Shown one piece after another: positions 28,836-38,512 of a stretch of DNA of 64,000 nucleotides; the first letter of the stretch is position 1, and each line of letters opens with the position of its first letter. The notes beneath the pieces were generated by a model. The model searched no databases. It was given only the letters and a program-made list of their open reading frames with translations, and was not told the origin of the DNA. Source of the DNA: Niallia sp. FSL W8-0635 (GTDB lineage Bacteria > Bacillota > Bacilli > Bacillales > Cytobacillaceae); assembly GCF_038007965.1 (NCBI RefSeq), contig NZ_JBBOYD010000001.1, positions 1,900,501 to 1,964,500 on the forward strand, read 5' to 3'. The position numbers were made by a program, and so were the translations under genes.

Positions 28836-30872
28836 ATGGCAAGGAAAGACTTAATCGTAGTGATAGGTGTAATTCTCATTATCGCAATGTTGATTATTCC
28901 ATTTCCAACCTGGTTATTAAGTATTCTTATTTTACTTAATATTACGTTGGCACTACTCATTTTATTATTAACTATGAATATGAGTGAAGCTCTCGAATTC
29001 TCTATTTTCCCTTCCCTTTTACTATTAACAACTTTATTTCGCCTTGGGCTAAACGTATCCACTACTAGATCTATATTGTCAACAGGGGATGCAGGTGGAG
29101 TTGTCCATACCTTTGGAACCTTCGTTATTGGCGGAAATATTGTTGTAGGGTTAGTGGTCTTTTTAATTCTTGTCATCATTCAATTTGTTGTTATCACAAA
29201 AGGTTCGGAGCGTGTATCAGAAGTTGCTGCAAGGTTTACATTGGATGCAATGCCAGGTAAGCAAATGAGTATTGATGCAGATTTAAATGCAGGAATTATT
29301 TCTGATCAAGAAGCAAGAATACGACGTGAGAAAGTAAGTAGAGAAGCTGATTTTTATGGTTCCATGGATGGTGCCAGTAAGTTTGTAAAAGGGGACGCTA
29401 TTGCTGGTATTATTATTGTTGCTATTAACTTGATTTTTGGAATTGTTATCGGGATGACTCAGCTTGGTATGGCAGCTGGCGATGCTGCCCAGCATTTTTC
29501 CTTATTATCAGTAGGGGACGGAATTGTCAGCCAAATACCGGCATTATTAATTTCTACTGCGACTGGTATTGTCGTGACAAGAGCTGCTTCTGAAGGTAAC
29601 CTTGGCTCTGATATTACCTCTCAGCTAATGGCATATCCGAAAATGCTGTATGTAGCGGGTGGAACGATTTTTCTATTAGGTTTATTTACACCGATTGATG
29701 ACTTCTTAACGATTCCCATCGCAGGTCTTCTTATCTTTGGTGCCTATTACTTATCTAGGAAGCCAAAGGATGATTTAGAACAAATGCAGGAGCTGGAAGA
29801 AGAAATACAGACAGATGAGCTAAAGAGTCCAGAAAGTGTAGTTAGTTTATTAAATGTGGACCCGATTGAATTTGAGTTTGGATATGGTCTTATTCCTCTA
29901 GCAGATGCCAACCAAGGGGGAGATTTGTTAGATCGAGTAGTGATGATTAGAAGGCAGCTGGCGATCGAATTAGGATTAGTCATTCCTGTTGTCCGTATAA
30001 GAGACAATATTCAATTACAGCCAAATGAATATCGGTTAAAAATAAAAGGGAATGAGAGAGCGCGCGGGGAGTTATTACTAGATCACTATTTAGCGATGAG
30101 TCCGGGAATGGACGATGATTCCATTGAAGGGATTGATACAATCGAACCATCTTTTGGATTGCCAGCAAAATGGATAACTGAAAGTACAAAGGAACAAGCG
30201 GAAATATTTGGTTATACCGTAGTCGATCCGCCATCTGTTGTATCCACACATATTACGGAAGTTATTAAGGCAAATGCTTATGAATTATTAGGTAGACAAG
30301 AAACCAAGCAATTAGTGGATCATGTAAAGGAAAGCTATCCTATATTAATTGAGGAAGTGACACCTACTCCTTTATCCATTGGAGAAATCCAAAAGGTTCT
30401 TGCAAAATTATTAAGAGAAAACGTTTCTATTCGCAATTTGCCAGTGATATTTGAAACATTAGCTGATTTTGGAAAAATGACATCTGATACAGATTTATTG
30501 GTTGAATATGTAAGACAATCATTAGCACGTCAAATAACAAATCAATATAGTAACCAAAATGATTCACTTAAGGTAGTAACTTTATCAGGAAAAGTGGAAA
30601 AACTAATTGTGGATAATATTCAACAAACAGAACATGGAAACTTTTTGGCACTAGATCCAAGCATTTCCCAATCCATTTTAGAAAGCATTGCAGGACAAAT
30701 AGAGCAATTATCTGTCATGGAGCAGTTGCCAATACTCTTATGCTCACCAGCTGTAAGAATGTATGTAAGACAATTGACAGAACGCTATTTTCCACAAGTT
30801 CCAGTATTATCGTACAATGAATTAGAAGCAAATGTGGAAGTTCAAAGTGTGGGAGTTGTGAATATCGAATGA
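28836..30872 (+). CDS. flhA: Flagellar export protein FlhA
   Basis: Large export gate protein. The N-terminal half holds about eight membrane segments. The FHIPEP-type signature is GLNVSTTRSILSTGDAGGVV, followed by RFTLDAMPGKQMSIDADLNAG and SREADFYGSMDGASKFVKGD. The C-terminal half is the soluble chaperone-binding domain with DPSVVSTHITEVIK-like residues. Length 678 versus 677. ATG after TAAGGAGCGG. A 74-bp gap separates it from flhB. Confidence 0.97.
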   Translation: MARKDLIVVIGVILIIAMLIIPFPTWLLSILILLNITLALLILLLTMNMSEALEFSIFPSLLLLTTLFRLGLNVSTTRSILSTGDAGGVVHTFGTFVIGGNIVVGLVVFLILVIIQFVVITKGSERVSEVAARFTLDAMPGKQMSIDADLNAGIISDQEARIRREKVSREADFYGSMDGASKFVKGDAIAGIIIVAINLIFGIVIGMTQLGMAAGDAAQHFSLLSVGDGIVSQIPALLISTATGIVVTRAASEGNLGSDITSQLMAYPKMLYVAGGTIFLLGLFTPIDDFLTIPIAGLLIFGAYYLSRKPKDDLEQMQELEEEIQTDELKSPESVVSLLNVDPIEFEFGYGLIPLADANQGGDLLDRVVMIRRQLAIELGLVIPVVRIRDNIQLQPNEYRLKIKGNERARGELLLDHYLAMSPGMDDDSIEGIDTIEPSFGLPAKWITESTKEQAEIFGYTVVDPPSVVSTHITEVIKANAYELLGRQETKQLVDHVKESYPILIEEVTPTPLSIGEIQKVLAKLLRENVSIRNLPVIFETLADFGKMTSDTDLLVEYVRQSLARQITNQYSNQNDSLKVVTLSGKVEKLIVDNIQQTEHGNFLALDPSISQSILESIAGQIEQLSVMEQLPILLCSPAVRMYVRQLTERYFPQVPVLSYNELEANVEVQSVGVVNIE

Positions 30873-32038
30873 AAATACAAAAATATATAGCGCGGGATAT
30901 GCCAGAAGCAATGAAAAGAATCCGAGCAGAATTAGGAAATGATGCGGTTATTCTTCATTCTAAAGTGATTTATAAAGGGGGCTTCTTAGGCCTTTTTAAA
31001 AAAAGAAATATTGAAGTTCTTGCTGCAATTGATCCGAGTTTATCGGAAACATCAATCCCGCAGCAGCCTAAAAAGCGAGAAGTGCGAAATCCAGTTTTAA
31101 TAAAACAACCAATAACAAATACGAAATCCATTGATGAAGCTAGTATGTCAAAAAGGGTATCTGATTTTCCAGATATAGCAAAGCAATTAGATGAAATTAA
31201 TCAAAATGTCCAAGCATTTGGAGACAAAAGTAATAATGTCTCCTTTTCCATTCCTACTCCAATAACAAAAGTAGTGAACCAGCTAGATAAACAGGAAATA
31301 GACCCAACGATTAAAAATAGAATGGTCAAAGAGCTTGTTGCTAAATGGTATGCAGCAGGCGAAAATGTAGCAGAGTCAGACGTTTTTAAGTGGGCACAGC
31401 AGCTTCTTTTAGCGGAGATTTCTTCCTATTCCTTTGGAGAAGTTTCTTTAGCAAAAAAATATATAAATGTAATCGGACCAACCGGTGTTGGGAAAACAAC
31501 TACTTTAGCAAAAATTGCAGCCAATATTATTTTGAAAAAGCAAAAAACGGTCGGATTTATTACAACAGATACATATAGAATCGGAGCAATTGAACAGCTA
31601 AAAACGTATGCGAATATTTTAGATGTTCCATTAGAAGTATGTTATTCGATGGAAGATTTTGAGCAGGCAACGAAAAAACTCGAAAGTTGCGACGTAATAT
31701 TAATTGATACGGCAGGTAGAAATTTTCGGAATAAAAAATATGTTGAAGATTTAATGCAAGTGGTCGATTATAAAAGAGAAATGGAAACATTGCTTGTACT
31801 ATCATTGACGGCAAAGCAAAGGGATTTAGAAGAAATATATCAACAATTTTCAGCGATTGAAATTGATTCCTTTGTATTTACGAAATTAGACGAAACATCT
31901 TCCTATGGAGCAATGATCAATTTAATTGTTTCCTGCCAAAAGGGTGTCGCCTATATTACGACAGGGCAGAATGTGCCTGATGATATTGTCCCAGCAACGC
32001 CACTAAAACTGGTAAATAAAATAATTGAGGTAGATTAA
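30869..32038 (+). CDS. flhF: Flagellar GTPase FlhF
   Basis: SRP-type GTPase that sets flagellar position and number. It has the family N-terminus MKIQKYIARDMPEAMKRIRA, a variable linker (about 65-130), then the NG domain: G1 [15 protein letters not shown] near residue 202, TTDTYRIGAIEQLKTYA, and G3 LIDTAGRNFRN. FTKLDE is the G4-like element. Length 389 versus 366. The start overlaps the flhA stop (ATGA). Confidence 0.96.
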   Translation: MKIQKYIARDMPEAMKRIRAELGNDAVILHSKVIYKGGFLGLFKKRNIEVLAAIDPSLSETSIPQQPKKREVRNPVLIKQPITNTKSIDEASMSKRVSDFPDIAKQLDEINQNVQAFGDKSNNVSFSIPTPITKVVNQLDKQEIDPTIKNRMVKELVAKWYAAGENVAESDVFKWAQQLLLAEISSYSFGEVSLAKKYINVIGPTGVGKTTTLAKIAANIILKKQKTVGFITTDTYRIGAIEQLKTYANILDVPLEVCYSMEDFEQATKKLESCDVILIDTAGRNFRNKKYVEDLMQVVDYKREMETLLVLSLTAKQRDLEEIYQQFSAIEIDSFVFTKLDETSSYGAMINLIVSCQKGVAYITTGQNVPDDIVPATPLKLVNKIIEVD

Positions 32039-32040
32039 GT

Positions 32041-32919
32041 ATGACAGATCAGGCTTCTATCTTAAGAAAAAAAATTGAACAATTGAATTCCAATCGTAAA
32101 AGTCAATCCAAGCATAAAACGTTAGCCATTATAAGTGGAAAAGGCGGCGTTGGGAAGTCAAATTTTTCTCTGAATTTTGCCCTTACCTTACAAAAACGAG
32201 GATACCGTACATTACTAATTGATATGGATATTGGAATGGGGAATATTGATATTTTAATGGGGACGCAGTCTCGTTTTACGATTGTTGATTTTTTTAGAAA
32301 TAATATAGGGTTTGAGCATATTATTACGAAAGGCTTTGGGGGATTAGATTATATAGCTGGTGGTTCTGGGTTAAGTGATTTTGTAGATATCGAGGATGCG
32401 AAGCTAGAAAGCTTCTTTCAACAGTTTCAAGTACTGTTAAGTCAATATGATTATATACTACTTGATATGGGAGCGGGAATTAGTACGGATTCCTTAAAGT
32501 TTATATTGTCTGCTGATGATTGTATTGTCATTACTACACCAGAACCTACTTCTATAACAGATGCGTATGCCGCGATGAAATTTATTCATTCGAGGAATAA
32601 TGATCTTCCGTTGTACCTTGTCGTTAATCGAACAATTACGAAAAGGGATGGAATGGAAACATTGCAAAAGCTCCGCCAAGTGGTGCAACAATTTCTGAAG
32701 CGGGACCTAATTAATTTAGGCTATATTCCAGATGATTCGAATGTGTCGCAGGCTGTAAGAAATCAAATTCCTTTTATCTTTTTTAATGAAAAATCGGAAG
32801 CAGCTAAAGCTTTGCGCGAAATTGCCGATAGATATGGTAAACAACAGTTTACAGAATATTATCAAGATAATAGTCACAACTTTGTGTCAAAATTAAAAAG
32901 GTTTTTGTTTGAAAGGTAG
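32041..32919 (+). CDS. flhG: Flagellar number regulator FlhG (YlxH, MinD-like ATPase)
   Basis: ParA/MinD-type ATPase that partners FlhF to control flagellar number. The deviant Walker A is ISGKGGVGKSNFSLNFA (about residues 30-46), with LLIDMDIGMGNIDILMG and LLDMGAGISTDSLKFI. An N-terminal DQASILRKKIEQLN peptide resembles the FlhF-activating helix of B. subtilis YlxH. C-terminal helix FVSKLKRFLFER is amphipathic, as expected for membrane targeting. Length 292. Two bases after flhF. Confidence 0.95.
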   Translation: MTDQASILRKKIEQLNSNRKSQSKHKTLAIISGKGGVGKSNFSLNFALTLQKRGYRTLLIDMDIGMGNIDILMGTQSRFTIVDFFRNNIGFEHIITKGFGGLDYIAGGSGLSDFVDIEDAKLESFFQQFQVLLSQYDYILLDMGAGISTDSLKFILSADDCIVITTPEPTSITDAYAAMKFIHSRNNDLPLYLVVNRTITKRDGMETLQKLRQVVQQFLKRDLINLGYIPDDSNVSQAVRNQIPFIFFNEKSEAAKALREIADRYGKQQFTEYYQDNSHNFVSKLKRFLFER

Positions 32920-32930
32920 TTGGGTTTAAA

Positions 32931-34040
32931 GTGGAGCAAATAAAGGTTCTCGTTATTGATGATTCTGCATTTATGCGCAAGCTGATCACTGATTTTCTCT
33001 CTGAAGACACGAGAATAACCGTTGTTGGTACAGCTAGAAATGGTGAGGATGGCATTAAGAAAATTAAGGAATTAACTCCTGATGTTGTGACACTTGATGT
33101 CGAGATGCCAGTTTTAGATGGATTAAGCGCTTTAAAGAGAATTATGGATGAACATCCTGTACCAGTACTTATGCTTTCCAGTACAACGAAGGTAGGGGCA
33201 GAAAGTACCATACAGGCAATGCAAGCAGGAGCAATTGACTTTATAACAAAGCCTTCTGGTTCTATTTCCCTAGATTTATATAAAGTGAAACAGGAATTGG
33301 TAGAAAAAGTTATTCTGGCAAGCACTGTAAAGCCGAAAACATTAATAAATCTCTCGATTGAAGGAAAAAAGACTATTACTTCACAAACTTCTTATAGTAA
33401 AATGGAACCAAGAGATGTGGAAAGTAATATAGTTAAAAAGATAGATGTTTCTGATAACTGGATGAAATCCATGAAAAAAGTAGTGGTAATCGGAACATCA
33501 ACTGGTGGTCCAAGAGCATTGCAAAAGGTTTTAACAAATTTACCAGGTGATATAGAAGCACCAATTTTAGTCGTTCAGCACATGCCAGCAGGATTTACCC
33601 GTTCCCTTGCAAATCGTCTTAATACATTATCGGCTATTACGGTAAAGGAAGCCGAACATGGTGAACTTATCCGTAATGGAGTTGCCTATATTGCTCCAGG
33701 AGGTTTGCATTTAAAGGTGAAGTCAGTTGGTGTTCATACAGCAATAGAATTGGACGAAGCAGCTCCTCTAAATGGTCATAGGCCATCTGTTGATGTAATG
33801 TTTGAGTCTGTTAGCGAATTAAAAGCCTATGCAAAAGTTGCAGTTATTATGACTGGGATGGGTTCAGATGGCACGGATGGTTTAAAGAAATTAGCAAACC
33901 AGGGCAATCTAAAAGCTATCGCAGAGTCACAAGAAACATGTATTGTTTTTGGAATGCCAAAAACCGCTATTGCCACGAATTATATAGATGAAATTCAGAA
34001 GGTAGATCATATTGCTGAAACTATTATGAAATATGTATAA
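32931..34040 (+). CDS. cheB: Chemotaxis response regulator methylesterase CheB
   Basis: Removes methyl groups from receptor glutamates when phosphorylated by CheA. The receiver is N-terminal with phosphoacceptor Asp in VVTLDVEMPVLDG (about 56). The C-terminal esterase has GTSTGGPRALQKVL (catalytic Ser), VVQHMPAGFT (His) and MTGMGSDGTDGLK (Asp). Length 369 versus 357. GTG start after GGTAGTTGGG. Adjacent to cheA. Confidence 0.96.
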   Translation: MEQIKVLVIDDSAFMRKLITDFLSEDTRITVVGTARNGEDGIKKIKELTPDVVTLDVEMPVLDGLSALKRIMDEHPVPVLMLSSTTKVGAESTIQAMQAGAIDFITKPSGSISLDLYKVKQELVEKVILASTVKPKTLINLSIEGKKTITSQTSYSKMEPRDVESNIVKKIDVSDNWMKSMKKVVVIGTSTGGPRALQKVLTNLPGDIEAPILVVQHMPAGFTRSLANRLNTLSAITVKEAEHGELIRNGVAYIAPGGLHLKVKSVGVHTAIELDEAAPLNGHRPSVDVMFESVSELKAYAKVAVIMTGMGSDGTDGLKKLANQGNLKAIAESQETCIVFGMPKTAIATNYIDEIQKVDHIAETIMKYV

Positions 34041-34061
34041 CGTCAAGGGATGTGAAGCAAG

Positions 34062-36125
34062 GTGGAAATGAGTCAGTATTTAGAAGTTTTTATTGAAGAG
34101 AGTAAAGAACATTTACAGGCATGTAATGAACATCTATTAGAATTGGAAAAAGATCCTGAAAATTTACAAATAGTTAATGAAATTTTCCGTGCAGCCCATA
34201 CTTTAAAAGGGATGTCAGCAACAATGGGATATGAGGACTTAGCAAGTCTAACCCATCAAATGGAAAATGTACTTGATGCTATAAGAAATAAGAAAATTGT
34301 TTTTTCACCAGAAATATTGGATGTTATTTTCTTAGCTGTGGATGATCTTGATGCGATGGTAGAATCCATTGCTAGTGGTGGAGATGGAAAAAGAAATGTA
34401 GAGGAAGTTGTTGAAAAGCTAGTGCTAATCGAAAAAGGACTTCCATTAAATCAAAAAAATGCAGCTGAGGCGGAGGTAGCCGCTACTGCTACAGAAAAAG
34501 CTCCGACAAGAGAAAATCAGTATGATCAATTTGAAACAACAGTATTACAACAATCAGCTGATCAAGGGTTTTTCACTTACGAAATCAACGTTACATTAAA
34601 AAGTGACTGTTTATTAAAAGCTGCAAGAGTATATATGATTTTTGAAGCGCTCGAATCATTAGGAGAAGTTGTAAAATCGGTTCCTCCGGTGGAAGAGCTT
34701 GAGGAAGAAAAATTCGAGTTTGATTTTATGGTAACTCTAATATCCAACGAAATAGCTAATAAAATTGAAACGGCTATTATGAAAGTTTCAGAAGTAGAAA
34801 AAGTAGATGTAAGAGAATTTTTTGCAAATAGTCAATCTGTAAAGCAACCAGAACAATCTGAAATTGACAATCAGGTTGTGGAATCTAAACAAGAAGATAT
34901 TACAAATGCACCTGTTTCAGAAAATGTTGCTCCTGCAGTAGCGAAGCCAGCAGAGAAACAAACAGCTACTAAAATATCAAATAAGACAATTCGTGTTAAT
35001 ATTGAGCGTTTAGATATTCTTATGAATTTATTCGAAGAGCTTGTTATCGACAGAGGAAGATTAGAGCAAATTTCCTCTACGCTGAAAGATCAAGAGCTTC
35101 ATGAGACAGTGGAGAGAATGTCAAGAGTCACAGGGGATCTTCAAAATATTATCTTGAATATGCGGATGGTTCCTGTTGAGACGGTGTTTAATCGTTTCCC
35201 AAGAATGGTTAGACAGCTTGCCCGTGATTTAAATAAGAAAATTGATTTACAAATCGTTGGTGCAGAAACCGAGCTTGATCGTACTGTAATTGATGAAATT
35301 GGTGATCCATTAGTTCATTTAATCCGAAATGCACTTGACCATGGAGTGGAAACACCTGAAGTAAGAAGAGCGAATAATAAAGACGAAGAAGGAACAGTGA
35401 TTCTTCGTGCTTACCATAGCGGGAATCATGTTTTTATTGAGCTAGAAGATGATGGAGCGGGAATTAATAAAGAGAAGGTTCTTTCTAAAGCAATTAATAA
35501 AGGGATTGTTACAACAGAAATAGCGAAAACATTAACGGATTCCCAAATTGCTGAATTGATTTTTGCATCAGGCTTTTCTACTGCAGACCAAATATCTGAT
35601 ATTTCGGGACGAGGAGTCGGACTTGATGTTGTGAAGAATACGATTGAATCGTTAGGCGGTTCGATTACGATTGAATCCGAAGAAGGAAAAGGATCCCTAT
35701 TCTCTATCCAATTGCCGTTAACCTTATCGATTATTTCCGTTATGTTAGTAGAGATTCAAGCAGAAAAGTATGCAATTCCATTGTCGTCAATCATTGAGAC
35801 TGCCATTGTAAATAAAAAGGATGTCATGCTTGCCCATAATCAGACAGTAATTGATTTCCGTGGTAAAGTAGTACCATTGCTATTCTTAAAAGATATCTTT
35901 GATGTACCATCTACTGAAGGGGAAAGTGATTATTATTCTGTCGTGATCGTTAGAAAAGGGGAGAAGCTAGCTGGCCTTGTTGTGGATGGATTTATCGGGC
36001 AGCAAGAGGTTGTACTTAAGTCACTAGGAACTTACCTTTCAAGTGCATATGCAATTTCTGGAGCAACCATTTTGGGAGATGGACAAGTAGCACTAATTAT
36101 GGATTGTAATGCTTTAATTAAATAA
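34062..36125 (+). CDS. cheA: Chemotaxis sensor histidine kinase CheA
   Basis: Kinase that phosphorylates CheY, CheB and CheV. Domains in order: HPt P1 with His46 (FRAAHTLKGMSATMGY), P2 response-regulator docking (about 165-255), a Gln/Glu-rich linker, P3 dimerisation, P4 kinase (HLIRNALDHGVETPE as N box; DDGAGINKEKV; SGRGVGLDVVKN) and the CheW-like P5 at the C-terminus. Length 687 versus 672. GTG start (reads MEMSQYLEVF, as B. subtilis MDMNQYLDVF). An unusual 195-bp spacer follows. Confidence 0.97.
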   Translation: MEMSQYLEVFIEESKEHLQACNEHLLELEKDPENLQIVNEIFRAAHTLKGMSATMGYEDLASLTHQMENVLDAIRNKKIVFSPEILDVIFLAVDDLDAMVESIASGGDGKRNVEEVVEKLVLIEKGLPLNQKNAAEAEVAATATEKAPTRENQYDQFETTVLQQSADQGFFTYEINVTLKSDCLLKAARVYMIFEALESLGEVVKSVPPVEELEEEKFEFDFMVTLISNEIANKIETAIMKVSEVEKVDVREFFANSQSVKQPEQSEIDNQVVESKQEDITNAPVSENVAPAVAKPAEKQTATKISNKTIRVNIERLDILMNLFEELVIDRGRLEQISSTLKDQELHETVERMSRVTGDLQNIILNMRMVPVETVFNRFPRMVRQLARDLNKKIDLQIVGAETELDRTVIDEIGDPLVHLIRNALDHGVETPEVRRANNKDEEGTVILRAYHSGNHVFIELEDDGAGINKEKVLSKAINKGIVTTEIAKTLTDSQIAELIFASGFSTADQISDISGRGVGLDVVKNTIESLGGSITIESEEGKGSLFSIQLPLTLSIISVMLVEIQAEKYAIPLSSIIETAIVNKKDVMLAHNQTVIDFRGKVVPLLFLKDIFDVPSTEGESDYYSVVIVRKGEKLAGLVVDGFIGQQEVVLKSLGTYLSSAYAISGATILGDGQVALIMDCNALIK

Positions 36126-36320
36126 ATCTAGCATAAAGCTACAGATGTTTGCGCAAGTGTAACCATAAGAACGAGCTTTTTGTAAGCTTATACCCTAACA
36201 AGCTTATAAATGGAATGGTAAAAAATTATGCCATAAGCAAATTTTTAAATTACTACGGTGATAGGAATAAACTTGCGCTTATCTATGCAGATAGGTTAAT
36301 TTGAGAGGGATGAAAAGGAA
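36126..36320. other. Structured cheA-cheW spacer
   Basis: 195 bp without a gene inside a tight che operon. GCGCAAGT (36151-36158) and ACTTGCGC (36271-36278) form a perfect eight-base inverted repeat about 110 bases apart. AAGCTTATA occurs twice as a direct repeat at 36184 and 36200, and the copies sit in inverted-repeat context (GTAAGCTTATA.. ..AAGCTTATAAAT). No T run. It may be an RNA element or an inserted repeat. Confidence 0.5.
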
Positions 36321-36797
36321 ATGAGCGATGCAGTTTCAACAGAAGAAAAATTAATAATATTTGAATTAAAAGGCAAGGAATATGCTATTTCTGTGAATGA
36401 AGTGATGTCCATAGAGAAAAATATGCATATTACGAGAATTCCAAATATCGCTCCTTTTGTCAAAGGTGTGATTAATTTAAGAGGAGTTGTTACTCCTATT
36501 ATTGATTTACGACTTCGTTTTAATTTAGAAGAAATTCCATATACAGAAAGCACAAGAATCATTATCATTATGTTAGAAGATATGGAAGTAGGTATTATTG
36601 TAGATTCTGCTAATGATGTGGTAGATGTCGATACTTCTCTATATGAGCCAGCTCCTGAAACTATTAGTGGCGATGAAGTTGATTATATTAAAGGAGTAGT
36701 AAAGCTTGATAAACGTTTATTAATTCTTGTGGACTTAGAAAAAGTATTTGATCGAACTATTTTACGGAATTATTCTAATAATAAAAGTGATGAGTAA
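36321..36797 (+). CDS. cheW: Chemotaxis coupling protein CheW
   Basis: Adaptor that links CheA to receptors. The single CheW beta-barrel domain shows FELKGKEYAISVNEVMSIEK, then ITRIPNIAPFVKGVINLRGVVTPIIDLRLRF and a C-terminal ILVDLEKVFD. Length 158 versus 156. ATG after GAGAGGGATG-AAAAGG. Followed by cheC after two bases. Confidence 0.96.
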   Translation: MSDAVSTEEKLIIFELKGKEYAISVNEVMSIEKNMHITRIPNIAPFVKGVINLRGVVTPIIDLRLRFNLEEIPYTESTRIIIIMLEDMEVGIIVDSANDVVDVDTSLYEPAPETISGDEVDYIKGVVKLDKRLLILVDLEKVFDRTILRNYSNNKSDE

Positions 36798-36799
36798 GC

Positions 36800-37441
36800 A
36801 TGGGATATATTAATGAGTTTGATTCAATCAAACTAGATGTATTAAGAGAAATTGGGAACATTGGGGCAGGGCATGCTGCAACTTCTTTATCGAAACTTCT
36901 TAATAAAAAGATTGATATGAAGGTACCAGATGTACAAATTGTTACGTTCGATGAAATGATGGAAATGGCAGGCGGTGCCGATAATATTGTGGCAGGGGTC
37001 TTCTTAAGAATAGAAGGAGATATACCAGGGAGTATGTTTTTTATTCTTCCGTTAGAACAAGCTACTAAATTTGTCCAAGAGATGATTGGTGATTCTACTG
37101 TTAACTTAGCAGCACCTCCGTATGATGAGCTATCTATCTCTGCCTTGCAGGAATTAGGAAATATATTATCTGGTTCTTATTTATCCTCCTTATCTGATTT
37201 TACGCAGTTATCCTTGTATCCATCCGTTCCAGCGCTTGCCATTGATATGGTTGGCGCAATTGTTACATATGGATTAGTGGAACATTCACAAGTGAGCGAC
37301 TATGCCATTGTTATCAATACGGAATTAAAGGGAGAAGACATTAGGCTTTCTGATACGGTCAACGGCCATTTCTTTTTGTTGCCCGATCCAGCTTCTTTTA
37401 GCCCATTATTTCAGTCATTAGGAGTGAAAGATGGTGACTGA
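36800..37441 (+). CDS. cheC: CheY-P phosphatase CheC
   Basis: Phosphatase and adaptation protein that works with CheD. It has two matching active sites: LREIGNIGAGHAATSLSKLL near residues 14-33 and ELGNILSGSYLSSLSDF near 119-135. Length 213 versus 209. It overlaps cheD by 11 bases, reflecting the CheC-CheD complex. Confidence 0.96.
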   Translation: MGYINEFDSIKLDVLREIGNIGAGHAATSLSKLLNKKIDMKVPDVQIVTFDEMMEMAGGADNIVAGVFLRIEGDIPGSMFFILPLEQATKFVQEMIGDSTVNLAAPPYDELSISALQELGNILSGSYLSSLSDFTQLSLYPSVPALAIDMVGAIVTYGLVEHSQVSDYAIVINTELKGEDIRLSDTVNGHFFLLPDPASFSPLFQSLGVKDGD

Positions 37442-37931
37442 ACAGATTACGGTGATAAAGGTTGGAATTGCTGATATGAATGTGGTACAGTCGCCTAACA
37501 CGATTCGAACCTCAGGACTTGGCTCATGTGTCGGTATCGTATTATATAGCCCAATGAAACCCATTGCTGGTTTAGCACATATTATGCTTCCAGAAGCATC
37601 TATTTCCAAGTCAGGAACCGTAAATAAGGCTAAATTTGCAGATACAGCGATTGTAGAATTAGTAGAGCGTTTAGAAGGATTAGGGGTAAAGAGAAGCACG
37701 TTACTAGCAAAAATTGCCGGTGGAGCGCAAATGTTTCAGTTTAATGGAACAAGCGATATTATGAGGATTGGTCCTCGTAATGTAGAAGCGGTAAAAAATA
37801 CGCTGCAAGCATTAAAAATTAAATTAGTGAGCGAAGATGTAGGGGGAAATAGCGGAAGAACAATCGAATTTTCCCCAGTTACCCATCAATTAACAATTCG
37901 TACAGTGAATAAAGGGATTCATATTATTTAG
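37431..37931 (+). CDS. cheD: Chemoreceptor glutamine deamidase CheD
   Basis: Deamidates receptor glutamines and is held in check by CheC. The catalytic Cys lies in SGLGSCVGIVLYSP (about residue 33) and the catalytic His in AGLAHIMLPEAS; KIAGGAQMF is a third conserved block. Length 166 equals B. subtilis. ATG inside the cheC end after AAAGATGGTG context. A terminator follows. Confidence 0.96.
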   Translation: MVTEQITVIKVGIADMNVVQSPNTIRTSGLGSCVGIVLYSPMKPIAGLAHIMLPEASISKSGTVNKAKFADTAIVELVERLEGLGVKRSTLLAKIAGGAQMFQFNGTSDIMRIGPRNVEAVKNTLQALKIKLVSEDVGGNSGRTIEFSPVTHQLTIRTVNKGIHII

Positions 37932-37964
37932 CGTGAGAAAAGAAATAAATGGAACCAAAAAAGG

Positions 37965-38031
37965 AAGACTGTCTCTAATAAAAAGAATCCTATTTTTAGG
38001 AGAAATCTTTATTAGAAGCTAGTCTTTTTTT
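37965..38031 (+). terminator. Terminator between cheD and sigD
   Basis: Outer stem AAGACT (37965-37970) / AGTCTT (38021-38026), inner stem TAATAAA / TTTATTA and a central CCTA..TAGG hairpin, followed by T7. This should cut much of fla/che transcription before sigD. Confidence 0.8.
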
Positions 38032-38352
38032 GCTGTTTCTAAAAGATTGATACATGAACTTGAGTCTTTGTACCTAATTTTAGTGTCGGAATTAGAAAGA
38101 ATAGATATAAAAACATGTATTCTGCTAAAATCAATAGTGAAATATATACATAAAAAAAGATTTACGATTTGTTTCTTACAATTCTTATTTTTTTGCTGAA
38201 TGGATAGGAATGTAAATGATAAAAATAAAGAAGGACGAATAGAGTAAGTGGGATAGCTATCTCTTTCATGTGATGAATTCGGTTAGGTAAGTAGTTTAGC
38301 CATTATTATTATGAATGAACCAAAATGATAGGGTAGCTTTGTATATCTAATA

Positions 38353-38382
38353 TTGGTCGATTTATGAAATTATTACGATAAT
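38353..38382 (+). promoter_or_regulatory. Candidate sigma-A promoter of sigD
   Basis: TTGGTC (38353-38358) and GATAAT (38377-38382) with an 18-base spacer, 130 bases before the sigD start. Supports separate transcription of sigD-swrB. Confidence 0.4.
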
Positions 38383-38512
38383 GTAGGTTTTTTTGTACAA
38401 AAAGGGGATAAAGGTAGTGAATACATATATCTCCCGTACGTTTTATGTTTATAGACAGAAATAGTTCAAATGAAAGTGTTAGGTGTTCATTGTTTTTAGA
38501 GGAGGGTATTTA

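Larger units (their letters stand above)
37932..38512. other. cheD-sigD intergenic region (581 bp)
   Basis: In B. subtilis sigD follows cheD within the same operon. Here 581 bp of AT-rich sequence intervene, with a terminator near the start, a promoter candidate near the end and no gene between. The 38034-38340 part shows nothing recognisable. Confidence 0.7.
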
